A DNA stretch of 64,000 nt, taken from NCBI GenBank assembly GCA_016931995.1, contig JAFGDS010000030.1, positions 1-64,000 of the forward strand, read 5' to 3'. Of the stretch, positions 45,987-55,788 are shown piece by piece. Numbering within the stretch: the stretch's first letter is position 1; each line of letters opens with the position of its first letter. Under the pieces are notes generated by a model. The model made no database searches and was not told the origin of the DNA. It saw only the letters and a program-made list of their open reading frames with translations. The position numbers and the translations under genes were made by a program. The stretch is from Pirellulales bacterium. GTDB taxonomy: Bacteria; Planctomycetota; Planctomycetia; Pirellulales; Thermoguttaceae.

Positions 45987-48143
45987 ATGTCCCTCGATTT
46001 GAATCAGTGGTTTCCCGGCGACGTCAGTTTTTTCGCGGGCCGCTCTCGCGAGGCCCAGCCCATGTTCGAGCGACCGCCCTCGCTGAAGTTCACGCACCCG
46101 CTGCCGTACGGGGCCATTTGCCACGACGACGGCGTGCAGTTCGTCGTGGTCAGCCGGTCGGCCCAGGCGATGCGGGTGTTGACGTACGACCGCGTCGACG
46201 GGCGCGAGCCGTCGGAGGTGATCGACTTCGATCCGTCGCTGAATCGTTGGGGCGACATCTGGAGCATCTTCGTGCCGGGGATGGGACCGGGGCAGTTGTA
46301 CCACTTTCAGGCGGATGGACCGCACGCGCCGGAGCAAGGGCACCGCTTCGACCCGACCGCACGGCTGATCGACCCCTACGCCACGGCGCTGGCGGGCAAC
46401 TTTCTCCCGTCGGACGACGGCATTGTCCGGCCGCCCAAATGCGTGGTGGTCGATAACGAATTCGACTGGCAAGGAGACCGGCACCTCCGGCGCGACCTGT
46501 CGGAGACGATCATCTACGAGCTGCACGTCCGGGGGTTCACGAAGGCGAAGTCCAGCGGCGTGCGTCATCCGGGCACGTACTTGGGGTTGATGGACAAGAT
46601 CCCCTACCTTCAATCGTTGGGCGTGACGGCCGTCGAGCTCATGCCCGTCCACGAGTTTCCCGTCCTCGACTGTCTGGGCCAGAAGCCTGCCCGACCGAAC
46701 TACTGGGGTTACGATCCGATCGCGTTTTTCTCGCCGCACCGGGGCTACGCGGCGGGCAGCGAGCCGGGCTGCCAGGTCCGCGAGTTCAAGGAGATGGTCC
46801 GCGCGCTGCATCAGGCCGGGATCGAGGTGATCCTCGACGTGGTGTTCAACCACACCGCCGAAGGGAACCACGAAGGCCCCGTGTTCGCGTTCAAAGGCCT
46901 GGAGAACCGCGTCTACTACATGCTCAACCCGGACGGGACGTACAAGAACTACTCTGGCTGCGGCAATACGCTCAACGGCAACCACCCGATCGTCCGCGAG
47001 CTGATCTTCCATTGCCTGCGCCATTGGGTGCACAACTATCACGTGGACGGTTTCCGCTTCGACCTGGCGTCGATCTTGAGCCGCGATCGGCAGGGGCATC
47101 TGGTGCCCAATCCACCCGTGGTCGAGTCGATCAGCGAGGATCCGCTGCTGGCCGACACGAAGATCATCGCCGAGGCGTGGGACGCGGCGGGGGCCTATCA
47201 GGTGGGCACGTTTGGCCAGCTTCGTTGGGCGGAGTGGAACGGCCGCTACCGCGACGACGTCCGCCGATTCTGGCGGGGCGATCCGCACCTGACCGGCGCG
47301 ATGGCCACGCGCCTGGCCGGCTCCAGCGACCTGTATCAACCCGGCGGACGGCGGCCCTACCACAGCATCAACTTCATCACGTCGCACGACGGCTTCACGC
47401 TCAACGACCTGGTAAGCTACAACGAGAAGCACAACGAGGCCAACGGCGAGGACAACCGCGACGGCGACAACAACAACTTCAGCTACAATTACGGCGTCGA
47501 GGGTCCCACGCGGCGTCAAGCCGTGGAGCGCGTCCGCGTGCGGCAAATCAAGAACCTCATGGCCACGCTGTTGTTGAGCCAAGGGGCACCCATGTTGTGG
47601 GCGGGCGACGAATGCCGTCGGACGCAACGCGGCAACAACAACGCGTACTGCCAGGACAACGCCATCTCGTGGTTCGACTGGCAGTTGACCAAGCGTCACG
47701 AGGGGCTTCGGCGGTTCTGTCGGGAGCTGATCGCATTCCGCCGCGCGGAATTGACGATCCGGCAGACGAATTTCTTGAGCGGCCAGCCGCAGCGACCCGG
47801 CGGCCTGCCCGACGTGAGTTGGTACGGGCCCGACGGACGGCCCGTCGATTGGGATCGCGATGCCCCGTCGCTGGCATGCCTTTTGGCGGCGGCGCCCCGC
47901 GTGGAGAAGGCGACGCGACCGAACCACCACGTGCTGACTTTGTGTCACGCGGGGACGGAGCCGCGGCGATTCGCGCTGCCGCCCTTGGCCAGACGGATTG
48001 CGTGGCGGACGTTCATCGACACGGCGGCCGATCCGCCGCACGACGTCTTTCCCGATCTGGACGGTCCCAAGCCGCCGGACAACGGCGAGCTGCTGCTCGG
48101 GCCGCGGTCGTTGGCGTGCTTCGTCGCGCCGGACGTTTGGTAG
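45987..48143 (+). CDS. glgX: Glycogen debranching enzyme (isoamylase-type)
   Basis: 718 residues; GH13 glycogen debranching enzyme that cleaves alpha-1,6 branches, here probably of phosphorylase-limited glycogen. N-terminal CBM48-like region (about 20-140), then the TIM-barrel: VILDVVFNHTAEGNHEGP, VDGFRFDLASILSRD with nucleophile Asp359, IIAEAWDAAGAY with acid/base Glu396, and NFITSHDGFTLNDLVSYNEK. The DNRDGDNNNFSYNYG block is typical of GlgX/isoamylase. Length is normal. glgC lies 10 kb away on the other strand, so the glycogen genes are dispersed. The start may be this ATG; no clear ribosome binding site is seen. Confidence 0.95.
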   Translation: MSLDLNQWFPGDVSFFAGRSREAQPMFERPPSLKFTHPLPYGAICHDDGVQFVVVSRSAQAMRVLTYDRVDGREPSEVIDFDPSLNRWGDIWSIFVPGMGPGQLYHFQADGPHAPEQGHRFDPTARLIDPYATALAGNFLPSDDGIVRPPKCVVVDNEFDWQGDRHLRRDLSETIIYELHVRGFTKAKSSGVRHPGTYLGLMDKIPYLQSLGVTAVELMPVHEFPVLDCLGQKPARPNYWGYDPIAFFSPHRGYAAGSEPGCQVREFKEMVRALHQAGIEVILDVVFNHTAEGNHEGPVFAFKGLENRVYYMLNPDGTYKNYSGCGNTLNGNHPIVRELIFHCLRHWVHNYHVDGFRFDLASILSRDRQGHLVPNPPVVESISEDPLLADTKIIAEAWDAAGAYQVGTFGQLRWAEWNGRYRDDVRRFWRGDPHLTGAMATRLAGSSDLYQPGGRRPYHSINFITSHDGFTLNDLVSYNEKHNEANGEDNRDGDNNNFSYNYGVEGPTRRQAVERVRVRQIKNLMATLLLSQGAPMLWAGDECRRTQRGNNNAYCQDNAISWFDWQLTKRHEGLRRFCRELIAFRRAELTIRQTNFLSGQPQRPGGLPDVSWYGPDGRPVDWDRDAPSLACLLAAAPRVEKATRPNHHVLTLCHAGTEPRRFALPPLARRIAWRTFIDTAADPPHDVFPDLDGPKPPDNGELLLGPRSLACFVAPDVW

Positions 48144-48538
48144 CCGGCCGCGCAATGGCAAGTCTTGTCGGAAGCGCGGGTTGCGCCGACGGCATCGGGA
48201 GGCGGAAAGGCGAGGATGGCCGGATTCGGCGCTTGCCTTTTGCCGGAGGGACTGCTAGGATGAAGTCCGAGCTCTGGTGGTCCTCTGCCATGCTCGTGTT
48301 GTCGATGCGACATTTTTGGAGAGCCGATACGTTACCCATTGGGTGCCTGTGTTTTTCAGACCCCGGCCGCGTGTATAGCCTTGAACTGGCCGCTTAGGCA
48401 GCCGGACGGGGATCACACAAACCGGGTTCCGGGTCACCCCCTTCACGATCACGGGTTCTCGCACGTTGCGTCGCCACGGCATTGCGGTGGAGGGCCACCC
48501 TTTTTTCTTGAGGCCGTGGATGGCCGGGAGCCGTCGCG
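48144..48538. other. Gap between glgX and larE
   Basis: 395 bp with no gene I can support. It holds AT-rich patches (GACATTTTTGGAGAGCCGAT, about 48310-48329) and GATCACGGGTTCTCGCACGT, but no strong hairpin, RNA or conserved coding pattern. A promoter for larE may lie here but I cannot place one. Confidence 0.45.
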
Positions 48539-49468
48539 ATGTCCCCCGCCGAGTTGCCCGACCCGCTTCGCGACCCGCGAGAACGGCTCGTTGCGCTCCT
48601 TCGCGGGTTGGGTAGTTGCGGCGTGGCGTTTTCGGGCGGGCTGGATAGCACGGTGCTGGCCAAGGCGGCCGTCGTGGCGCTGGGCGATCGCGCCGTCGCG
48701 CTGACGGCCGCGAGCCCTAGCATGCCGTCGGGCGAACTGGACGCGGCCGCCGCCGTCGCGCGGCGGATCGGCATCCGCCACGAGGTTCTCGAGACGGACG
48801 AACTGTCGGATCCGGACTACCGGGCGAACACGCCCGAGCGGTGCTACTTCTGCAAGTCGCGGATTCTCCGCGAGATCCGCGCGGCCGCCGCGCGGCTGGG
48901 CCTGGCCGCGGTCGTCGACGGAACCAATGCCGACGATCTGGCCGAGGATCGTCCCGGCCACCGCGCGGCGCAAGAACAGGACGTGCGCAGCCCGCTGGCC
49001 GAGTGCGGCTTGACGAAGGACAACCTGCGGGCGTTGGCGGCCGCGTGGGGGCTGCCGGTGTGGGATAAGCCGGCCTCGCCCTGCCTGAGCAGCCGGATCG
49101 CCTTCGGCGAGGAGATCACCGCGCCGCGGCTGGCGATGATCGACGAGGCGGAGGCGTTTCTGCGGCGGTACGGCTTCCGGCCGCTTCGGGTGCGGTATCA
49201 CCGGGGCGATCTGGCCCGGATCGAAGTGCCGTCCGACGCGTTGGCGAGGCTGGCGGACGAAACCTTCCGGCGCGAGGTGGTGTCCGTGCTGAAGTCGCTG
49301 GGGTTTTGTTACGTCTCGCTCGATTTGGAAGGCTTCCGCAGCGGAAGCCTGAACGAGGGTCTTTGGCCCTCGGCGGCGCGATCAGGAAGTGATGGCGACC
49401 AGCAGCAGGAGCACGGCCAGAAAGACGCCGGCGCCGACGACGGCCCAAACCCACGTGGGCAGGTTTGA
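48539..49468 (+). CDS. larE: ATP-dependent sacrificial sulfur transferase LarE family protein
   Basis: 309 residues. The PP-loop FSGGLDSTVLAKAAV (residues 31-45) binds ATP. ERCYFCKSRIL and VVDGTNADDLAEDRPGHRAA are typical of LarE. KPASPCLSSRIAFGE holds Cys182, at the position of the single sulfur-donating Cys176 of the Lactobacillus enzyme. In the known pathway LarE adds sulfur to the nickel-pincer nucleotide cofactor after LarB carboxylation. LarB, LarC and LarA are not in the window. The C-terminal ~35 residues (SGSDGDQQQEHGQKD) exceed the family length and overlap the end of the convergent kinase gene. Confidence 0.9.
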   Translation: MSPAELPDPLRDPRERLVALLRGLGSCGVAFSGGLDSTVLAKAAVVALGDRAVALTAASPSMPSGELDAAAAVARRIGIRHEVLETDELSDPDYRANTPERCYFCKSRILREIRAAAARLGLAAVVDGTNADDLAEDRPGHRAAQEQDVRSPLAECGLTKDNLRALAAAWGLPVWDKPASPCLSSRIAFGEEITAPRLAMIDEAEAFLRRYGFRPLRVRYHRGDLARIEVPSDALARLADETFRREVVSVLKSLGFCYVSLDLEGFRSGSLNEGLWPSAARSGSDGDQQQEHGQKDAGADDGPNPRGQV

Positions 49469-50887
49469 CCTCTGGGCCCGCGGCGACGGCTGCGCGCGAA
49501 GCCGCTGGATGGCCGGGGAATCCTGTTCGGCCAGGAAGGCGGGGAGGCGTTCGTCCTCGATCGACGCCTCCATCGGATCGCGCAACGGTTTGAGCTTGGC
49601 GGCCTCCGCGGGAGGCGTCACCTCAATGGGCGAGCCGCGAAACGTGCCGCTGCTTGAATGCCGACTCTTGAGTGTCGAATGATCGCGGCTCGAAAGCGTC
49701 TCGCCCAGGCGTCGGGCCGATCCACCGGCCGACGAAGGGCCGCCCCCGCCGCCGGGGTACCCCGCGCGCTGTGGCCCCGCCGCGCCGGCAGGGCCCTGGC
49801 GAACCGCGGCCAGGCGCTCGGCGACCGTGGATTCCTGCGCCTTCTCGTAGCCGTGGACGACGAGCCATTTCGTCAGGATCCGCGCCACGTCGGCCGCGGA
49901 CTGGAACCGAGCGGCCGGCTTCTTGGCCATCATTTTGGCCAGGATTCGCAAGAGGTCGATAGGCGCGTCGGCCCGCTCCTTGCGGACGTCGGGCGGCGGG
50001 TCCTTCTGATGCGACATGATCCGCTGCGGGAGCGTGCCGTCGGGATATGGCGGATGACCGGTCAACAGGTAGAACAACGAGCAGCCCAGGCTGTATATGT
50101 CGGCCCGGGCGTCCACGCCGTGCGAATCCAGGGCCTGCTCCGGCGCGAGGTAGTCGGCCGTCCCCAGCACGTTCTCGTCGTAGGCCACGGTGAGCGAGGC
50201 CTTGTCCTCGTCGGAAAACTTGGCCAGGCCCAGGTCGAGCAGCTTCACGGTGTTGTCGCGATCCACGAGCAGGTTGGCCGGCTTCACGTCGCGATGGATG
50301 AGACCCGCGGCGTGGGCGTGCGCCAGTCCAATGGCCGCCTGGCGGATGTAATCGGCCGCGACGTGATAGGGGAGCGGGCCGTTCCGCTTGACCAGCACCT
50401 GCAAGTCGCTTCCTTCGACATACTCCATTACGAGGTAGTGAAGATTGTCGTCGTTGTCCACGTCGTACGCCCGGACGATGTTTCGATCATCCAGGGCCGC
50501 GGCGGCCTGGGCCTCACGATGGAACCGTTCAAGGTACGAGCTGTCGTCGACGCGGGCCTTCGGCAGCACCTTGATCGCCACGCGGCGTTGCATCAACTGA
50601 TGCTCGGCCAGATAGACGCTGCTCATTCCGCCCGTGCCCAGGTGATCCAGCAGCTTGTACTTGCCGAGGAAGAATCCCTTGTGCCGGCCTTCGAGCAGCT
50701 TGTCGGCTTGCCATTGCGTCAGCAGGCCCACATCGACCAGGTGGACCGCGACCCGGGCGGCGTTGGTGACCGGCTCGCCGCCGTTCTGTCGGTTCAGGTC
50801 CGCCATCGCCTGATCGAGCCGTTGGCGGTCAACCAACTGGCTCGCGACAACCAGGTCGAGGAAGGCGTCTACTCGGAGCTTGGCCAT
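49382..50887 (-). CDS. Membrane-anchored Ser/Thr protein kinase (Pkn/Hanks type)
   Basis: 501 residues from MAKLRVDAFLDLV. A short N-terminal region (1-70) precedes the kinase: LGTGGMSSVYLAEH (ATP loop, about 78-91), VAIKVLPK, LIHRDVKPANLLVD (catalytic loop) and LLDLGLAKFSDED with the DLG variant common in Planctomycetes. NVLGTADYLAPEQALDSHG is the activation loop end. A low-complexity Gly/Ser/Pro linker and one C-terminal helix (VVGAGVFLAVLLLLVAI, about 480-497) follow. The kinase probably phosphorylates cytoplasmic or envelope proteins; partners are unknown. Longer upstream frames have no homology. Its tail overlaps larE by 87 bp. Confidence 0.92.
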   Translation of the reverse strand: MAKLRVDAFLDLVVASQLVDRQRLDQAMADLNRQNGGEPVTNAARVAVHLVDVGLLTQWQADKLLEGRHKGFFLGKYKLLDHLGTGGMSSVYLAEHQLMQRRVAIKVLPKARVDDSSYLERFHREAQAAAALDDRNIVRAYDVDNDDNLHYLVMEYVEGSDLQVLVKRNGPLPYHVAADYIRQAAIGLAHAHAAGLIHRDVKPANLLVDRDNTVKLLDLGLAKFSDEDKASLTVAYDENVLGTADYLAPEQALDSHGVDARADIYSLGCSLFYLLTGHPPYPDGTLPQRIMSHQKDPPPDVRKERADAPIDLLRILAKMMAKKPAARFQSAADVARILTKWLVVHGYEKAQESTVAERLAAVRQGPAGAAGPQRAGYPGGGGGPSSAGGSARRLGETLSSRDHSTLKSRHSSSGTFRGSPIEVTPPAEAAKLKPLRDPMEASIEDERLPAFLAEQDSPAIQRLRAQPSPRAQRSNLPTWVWAVVGAGVFLAVLLLLVAITS

Positions 50888-51411
50888 GTCGACTCCGCGC
50901 AGACGCAAACAAGAACGCCGACGCCCGACGGCGAGGCGGGTAGCCCGCCCGCGGCTGCGGGGCCGCAGTCTGTTCGCGCCGCAAAGGTGAAATCGACCAA
51001 AAGGGAAACGTGACGAGAGAGCCCGCCGACGCGAACTCCATCCCTTCTCTACATCTTCCACCCTACCACGGCCTCTGGGAAAATACCAGCCTTTTTGTCC
51101 GTAAAGCGTGGCAGCGTAATCACTTTGCCGTGTCGGGACAATCGACGACGAACACCTTTTCCGGACCACGACCGAGGACGCGATGTTTCGCGACGCAAGG
51201 TCCCTCAAGTCCTTTGATGCCAAGGAGATCCTTCGCTTCGCCTGGCGACGAGGCCCCAATCCGGTCGCCCTTTGGACCCGGGCGTCCGGCCACGGACGGG
51301 AATCGGTCACCTTCCCCCCGGCCGGGTGCATCGCGGCGAGCAGGAACCATTGGCGGAGGTCTCGCCGAACGGGTGTCTCCTCCGCGAGGGCGAGTGCGCC
51401 GTCAGGCAGAC
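50888..51411. other. Gap between the Ser/Thr kinase and cheB
   Basis: About 520 bp between the kinase start and the cheB stop; both genes are on the minus strand. No conserved gene, RNA or strong hairpin is seen. ATCCTTCGCTTCGCCTGGCG (about 51229-51248) resembles the CATTCTGAG/ATCCTTCGC repeat families loosely. Any promoter for the kinase gene should lie here but is not obvious. Confidence 0.5.
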
Positions 51412-52527
51412 TCAGACGCCGGCGGTGCTTGCCGCCACGGGCCAAAGGCGTCCGATCTGGCGGCGGAGGGTCGTGGCCGCCTCGTCCAGGGCGAACTGCT
51501 GGTCGACGTGCCCCTGGAGAAACGCCACCTTGTTCATGCCGTAGACGTCGCTGGTGGGCTCGTCTTGCCCGAGCACGTAGCCGCCGACCTCGCGGATGCG
51601 TCGGCAGCCCTCGACGCCGTCGCGTCCCATGCCGGTCATGATGACCCCGAGACACCGACCGGGAAACACTTCGGCGGCGCAAGTCATCATCACGTCCACC
51701 GAGGGCTTGTGACCGCTGACGGGCGGCCCGTCACGCAGCGCGACCTTCACCTGGTCCCCGTGGCGGACAAGGTGCAGATGGATTCCACCTGGGGCAATGA
51801 GCGCGTGGTTGGGTAGAAGCGGGTCCCCTTCCGATGCCTCGCGGATGAACAGTTCGCTTTGCGCGTCGAGCCGCGCGGCCAGCGGCCGGGTGAATCGGGC
51901 GGGCATGTGCTGCACGACGACGATGGGGGGCATCGGCGGCCGCAACGCCTGAAACAGCGCGGCCAACGCCGGGGGACCGCCCGTCGAGATACCCACCACC
52001 ACGCATTTGTCCACCCAGGGACGCGGACAATCCGTCGAGACGTGTTTCGCGGCCTTGGCGCGGGCGGCCGCGCGGCGTTGTTTTCGATCGCGGCGGATTC
52101 GGAGTATCCGGCGCACGTCCGCGCCCGACGCCGTGCGGATCTTCCGTATCAATTCGACGCCAAATGTCTCCGAAACCTCGGCATGGGACGTTGGCTTGGC
52201 CACGTAGTCGATGGCGCCGCGGTCGAGCGCCTCGAGCGTGATCTCGCAGCCCAGCCGAGTCAGGGCGCTGACCATGACGACGGGCACGGCCCGTTGGGCC
52301 AGCATGGCGTCCAACGCGGCCAAGCCGTCCATGTTGGGCATCTGGACGTCCAGCGTCACGACGTCGACGTCCTGTGTCTTGAGGATTTCGAGGGCCTCGC
52401 ATCCGTCGCGGGCCGTGCCGGCCACCTCCATGCCGTCGGCGGCGCCGACGAAGTCGCGGATCATCTCGCGGATGACCGCCGAGTCGTCGACGACGAGGAC
52501 GCGTATGGCGCGCTTGTCGGTGCTCAT
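51412..52527 (-). CDS. cheB: CheB-type protein-glutamate methylesterase response regulator
   Basis: 371 residues from MSTDKRAIRV; longer frames upstream lack homology. Receiver domain: RVLVVDDSAVIREMI (residues 9-23) and phosphoacceptor Asp60 in VVTLDVQMPNMDG. Methylesterase domain: VVVGISTGGPPALAALF with catalytic Ser181, VVVQHMPARFTRPLA (His), and VIMTGMGRDGVEG (Asp). It removes methyl groups from chemoreceptor glutamates and deamidates glutamine. cheA, cheR, cheW and receptor genes are not in the window, so it is an orphan here. It is divergent from the hemerythrin gene. Confidence 0.95.
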   Translation of the reverse strand: MSTDKRAIRVLVVDDSAVIREMIRDFVGAADGMEVAGTARDGCEALEILKTQDVDVVTLDVQMPNMDGLAALDAMLAQRAVPVVMVSALTRLGCEITLEALDRGAIDYVAKPTSHAEVSETFGVELIRKIRTASGADVRRILRIRRDRKQRRAAARAKAAKHVSTDCPRPWVDKCVVVGISTGGPPALAALFQALRPPMPPIVVVQHMPARFTRPLAARLDAQSELFIREASEGDPLLPNHALIAPGGIHLHLVRHGDQVKVALRDGPPVSGHKPSVDVMMTCAAEVFPGRCLGVIMTGMGRDGVEGCRRIREVGGYVLGQDEPTSDVYGMNKVAFLQGHVDQQFALDEAATTLRRQIGRLWPVAASTAGV

Positions 52528-52769
52528 CCCGTTTCGCCGCATGAGGCCTGCCCACTTTTCCGCCGGCGCCAGTCCAATACTGAACCCTAGCACGCAGTCC
52601 CCCCCGGACGCCTACCCCCCCTGCCATCGCTTCCTTCCTCGACCCGCACAACCGGACCAATCGGACCGGCCGGCGTCCCGGCATTTGACAAGACGCCGTT
52701 CCGGACCGATCAACGGTATAGACGCTTGGTGGCGTGGGCGGGCAGGACATGACTCGCGGGGGTTCCCTC

Positions 52770-53222
52770 ATGCGGATCCTTTGGAACGAAACCCTTCGGA
52801 CGGGAATCCCCGATATCGACCGGCAGCACCAGGAGTTCTTCCGCCGGACGGGCGAATTCTACCAGCGCGCGGCCAAGCACCGCACGCGGGAGGAGATCGT
52901 CGAGATGCTCGACTTCCTGACGCGGTACGCCCACGAGCATTTCCGCGAAGAGGAACGCTGGATGGACCTCCACGGGTGTCCGGCCGCCGAGCAGAACCGC
53001 GTCGAGCACGAGGAGATCGTCGAGACCGTGGCCACACTGCGGGAAATGCTGCGGGAGGAAGGTTCCACCGAAGGCGTCGCGCACGTCATCGAGCAGAGGC
53101 TCCTCGATTGGCTGGCGGAACACATTGCCCGGGTAGATGCGCAACTGCGCGACTACGCGCCCCAGACATCCGTTCCGGCCGGGGAGGACGCGCCGGGGCC
53201 GGGCGGGTTTCACGCCGGGTAG
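52770..53222 (+). CDS. Bacteriohemerythrin
   Basis: 150 residues from the ATG at MRILWNETLRTGIPDID. Diiron ligands fit the hemerythrin pattern: IDRQHQEFF, YAHEHFREEERWM, NRVEHEEIVE and LAEHIARVD. Bacteriohemerythrins reversibly bind oxygen and occur as carriers or as sensor domains; this one is a single domain with a short Pro/Gly-rich tail. Being divergent from an orphan cheB suggests, but does not show, a role in oxygen sensing or supply. ATGs 21 and 36 bases upstream are possible starts; none has a clear ribosome binding site. Confidence 0.93.
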   Translation: MRILWNETLRTGIPDIDRQHQEFFRRTGEFYQRAAKHRTREEIVEMLDFLTRYAHEHFREEERWMDLHGCPAAEQNRVEHEEIVETVATLREMLREEGSTEGVAHVIEQRLLDWLAEHIARVDAQLRDYAPQTSVPAGEDAPGPGGFHAG

Positions 53223-53465
53223 TGGCCAGGGGTGGCCCCCTTGTCCTTCATGCTGTCGATTCAATCGACACGCCTGGTGATTTCTTCGACACGTCGAGCA
53301 GGATCCGCGGGCTAGTAATAGCGGTAACCTGTTGTCGGGTCAGGTCTTCCGAACGAACCAGCGCGCGTCGGTTTGTCGGCACTGCTTTTGCTCCCCTCGG
53401 TTGTGGGGCCGCACGCTTCGCGGCTCGGCGTGTGTCTTCACCGGGGTCGGAAACGAGGAGAGACC

Positions 53466-54638
53466 ATGGGCTACTCCCCACCGTCGAGGATGGAACGGCG
53501 GCTGTCGCGTCGCGAGTTCAACGTGTTGGCGCCCGGCGCGATGGTCTCCGCCGCGTGGTTGTCGGCCGGAGCGTGGGGTCGGGCGGACGAGCCGGCGGCG
53601 ACGGCCGGACCGGACCCGAAGGAGTACACCGCGACGGTGGATCGCGGCGTGCGGTTTTTAGTCGGGCGGCAGTTGGACGACGGGTCGCTCAGCGCCCAGC
53701 TCGGCATCGGGCCGACCGCCCTGGCGGCGCTGGCCCTGTTGCGGTTGGGCCGGTCGCCGAACGATCCGCGGGTGGCCCGGACGCTGGCGTTCATCATGGA
53801 GTACACCCAGGAGAGCGGCGGGATCCACGCCCCGGCCAGCCGGTTCTCGAACTACGAGACGTGCGTGGCCCTGGTCGCGCTGCGCGAGGCCAATCGCGAC
53901 GGCCGATACGACGAGGTCATGAAGCAGGCCGACGCGTTTTTGCGCGACGGGATCATCGACGAGGCCGATGGGAAGGAGAAATCCGATCCGGCCTACGGCG
54001 GCGCTGGCTACGGGCGGGGCTCGCGGCCCGATCTTTCGAACACGGCGTATCTCGTCGACGCCCTCCGGGCCGCCGGCGCGGATCCCAAGGACGAGGCCCT
54101 CCAGAAAGCCCTCGCCTTTGTCTCCCGCTGCCAAAATCTCGAAGGTCCGCATAACACGACGCGTTTCGCCGCGAAGATCAACGACGGCGGATTCTACTAC
54201 ACGCCCATGGAGAGCCGGCAGGAGGGAACCCGCGAACTGCCCGGCGGAGGACTGCGCAGCTACGGCGCGATGACGTACTCGGGTCTGAAGAGCATGATCT
54301 ACGCCGGCGTGGACCGCGACGATCCGCGGGTGAAGGCCGCCGTCGCGTGGATCCGCAAGCACTACGATCTGTCGAGCAATCCCGGCATGGGCACGGCGGG
54401 GCTGTACTACTACTACCACACGCTGGCCAAGGCCCTGGACGCGCTGGGCGAGGATCCGTTCGAGGACGCCCAGGGCGTGAAGCACGACTGGCGGCGCGAG
54501 CTGGTCGACGAGCTTGCCCGGCGGCAGCAGGCCGACGGGTCCTGGGTGAACGACAACGGCCAATGGATGGAGAGCGACCCCAACCTGGCCACGGCCTTCG
54601 CCCTCTTGGCCCTGTCGTACTGTAAACCGCGGACCTAG
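53466..54638 (+). CDS. Secreted prenyltransferase/squalene-cyclase-barrel protein
   Basis: 390 residues, starting behind GAGGAGAGACC. The N-terminus ERRLSRREFNVLAPGAMVSA is a twin-arginine-type signal (RREF), so the protein is probably exported folded. The rest is an alpha/alpha-toroid of the prenyltransferase/terpene-cyclase repeat type: VDRGVRFLVGRQLDDGSL, NYETCVALVALREANRDG, LSNTAYLVDALRAAGADP, NDGGFYYTPMES, and RQQADGSWVNDNGQWMES. No catalytic DXDD of squalene-hopene cyclases is present. These proteins are abundant in Planctomycetes and their role is unknown; a non-enzymatic scaffold is possible. Confidence 0.85.
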   Translation: MGYSPPSRMERRLSRREFNVLAPGAMVSAAWLSAGAWGRADEPAATAGPDPKEYTATVDRGVRFLVGRQLDDGSLSAQLGIGPTALAALALLRLGRSPNDPRVARTLAFIMEYTQESGGIHAPASRFSNYETCVALVALREANRDGRYDEVMKQADAFLRDGIIDEADGKEKSDPAYGGAGYGRGSRPDLSNTAYLVDALRAAGADPKDEALQKALAFVSRCQNLEGPHNTTRFAAKINDGGFYYTPMESRQEGTRELPGGGLRSYGAMTYSGLKSMIYAGVDRDDPRVKAAVAWIRKHYDLSSNPGMGTAGLYYYYHTLAKALDALGEDPFEDAQGVKHDWRRELVDELARRQQADGSWVNDNGQWMESDPNLATAFALLALSYCKPRT

Positions 54639-54667
54639 TGTATCGATTCACGCTGTTGGGGTCTTAT

Positions 54668-54695
54668 TCGGTGAGTGCCACTGGCTCTGCCAGTG
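54668..54695. repeat. Single CACTGGC palindrome before the DUF1559 gene
   Basis: GTGCCACTGGCTCTGCCAGTG lies at about 54674-54694, between the prenyltransferase-barrel gene and the DUF1559 gene, in the same family as 5490, 12712 and 62050. It may sit in the leader of the DUF1559 gene (start 54741). Confidence 0.7.
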
Positions 54696-54740
54696 CGGGG
54701 TTCCACGGGATTTTTGGGGCTGGCACGGGGGAGAGATAGG

Positions 54741-55760
54741 ATGGCGAGGCATCGGAAACGGACTTCTGCCGGGTTCACGCTGGTCGAGCTCTTGGTGGTC
54801 ATCGCGATTATCGGCGTTTTGATCGCGCTTCTGCTGCCGGCGGTGCAGGCGGCGCGCGAGGCGGCGCGGCGGATGTCGTGCGCCAACAACATGCGGCAAT
54901 TGGGCCTGGCCCTGCAGGGCTACGTGGCCGCGCACGACATCTTGCCGAATTCGGGCTGGCCGGACACCGCGCACGGCTACCCAACGGATTATTCGCCGCT
55001 GGCCAAGATGTTGCCGTATTGCGAACAGGAAAGCCTCCAGGACTTGATCGATTTCACCGTCTATCCCGGCGGCAAGTTCGGATTGGTTCCCGACCTGTAC
55101 GACGTCGCCCGGATGGCCGTCCCCGTGTTCTTGTGCCCTAGCGACCCGGAGGAGCCGGTCCACGAGATAACGTCTGGCTCCGCGACCGTCCTATTCGCGG
55201 GCACGAACTACGCCTTTAGCGCGGGCAGCGGGACGGACGGGGTGACGAATCTGGCGGCCTCCACGCCCAACGACGGTCTCTCCTGGACCGGCGCCGAAGT
55301 GCGATTGAAGGACGTCGCGGACGGCACGAGCCACACCATCGCGCTGGCGGAGTCGTTGCGGGGGCCGGGCGGCAAGCTGGCGGCGACGGAGGAGACTCCG
55401 GACGTTCAGGTTTATCGCGCCACGCCGTGCTCCGTGGCCCTGGCGGAGGCGGCCGAGGCGGGCGGGCTCGAGGCGTTGCTGCCCAGCGTCACGGGCTGGG
55501 ACGGCAACCGCCTGACCACGTGGCTGGAGAGTGGCATGCCCACCGGCCCATTGATGAACGGCCGTTTCACGCCCAACAGCCCCATCCCCGACCTGACAGT
55601 TGGCTCGGCGCGGCTTTGCGGCGCGCGAAGCCGTCATCCCGGCGGGACCAATGTGAACATGGTCGATGGGAGCGTCCGTTTCATCGAGGACACGGTCGAC
55701 CCGGTCACGTGGCACGCGCTTTGGACCCGCGACGGCGGGGAACTCGCGCGGGAGTACTGA
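54741..55760 (+). CDS. DUF1559 protein with type IV prepilin leader
   Basis: 339 residues. The prepilin motif [19 protein letters not shown] (about residues 9-27) is cleaved after Gly by prepilin peptidase, so the protein enters a type II secretion or pilus-like system. The following [20 protein letters not shown] and [20 protein letters not shown] are typical of the DUF1559 family, which is hugely expanded in Planctomycetes and of unknown function. C-terminal [21 protein letters not shown] is the family's end motif. Chosen start: the ATG after GAGAGATAGG. Pseudopilin or surface protein are both plausible. Confidence 0.92.
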   Translation: MARHRKRTSAGFTLVELLVVIAIIGVLIALLLPAVQAAREAARRMSCANNMRQLGLALQGYVAAHDILPNSGWPDTAHGYPTDYSPLAKMLPYCEQESLQDLIDFTVYPGGKFGLVPDLYDVARMAVPVFLCPSDPEEPVHEITSGSATVLFAGTNYAFSAGSGTDGVTNLAASTPNDGLSWTGAEVRLKDVADGTSHTIALAESLRGPGGKLAATEETPDVQVYRATPCSVALAEAAEAGGLEALLPSVTGWDGNRLTTWLESGMPTGPLMNGRFTPNSPIPDLTVGSARLCGARSRHPGGTNVNMVDGSVRFIEDTVDPVTWHALWTRDGGELAREY

Positions 55761-55788
55761 GAGCCTTGACTCAAATTGACGAAATGTA

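Noticed and set aside
45786-48161. 791-residue minus-strand frame opposite glgX
   Set aside because: Antisense shadow; glgX catalytic motifs are clear on the plus strand.
50888-51682. N-terminal extension of the Ser/Thr kinase by 265 residues
   Set aside because: Pro/Arg-rich translation with no homology; the kinase opens at MAKLRVDAFL.
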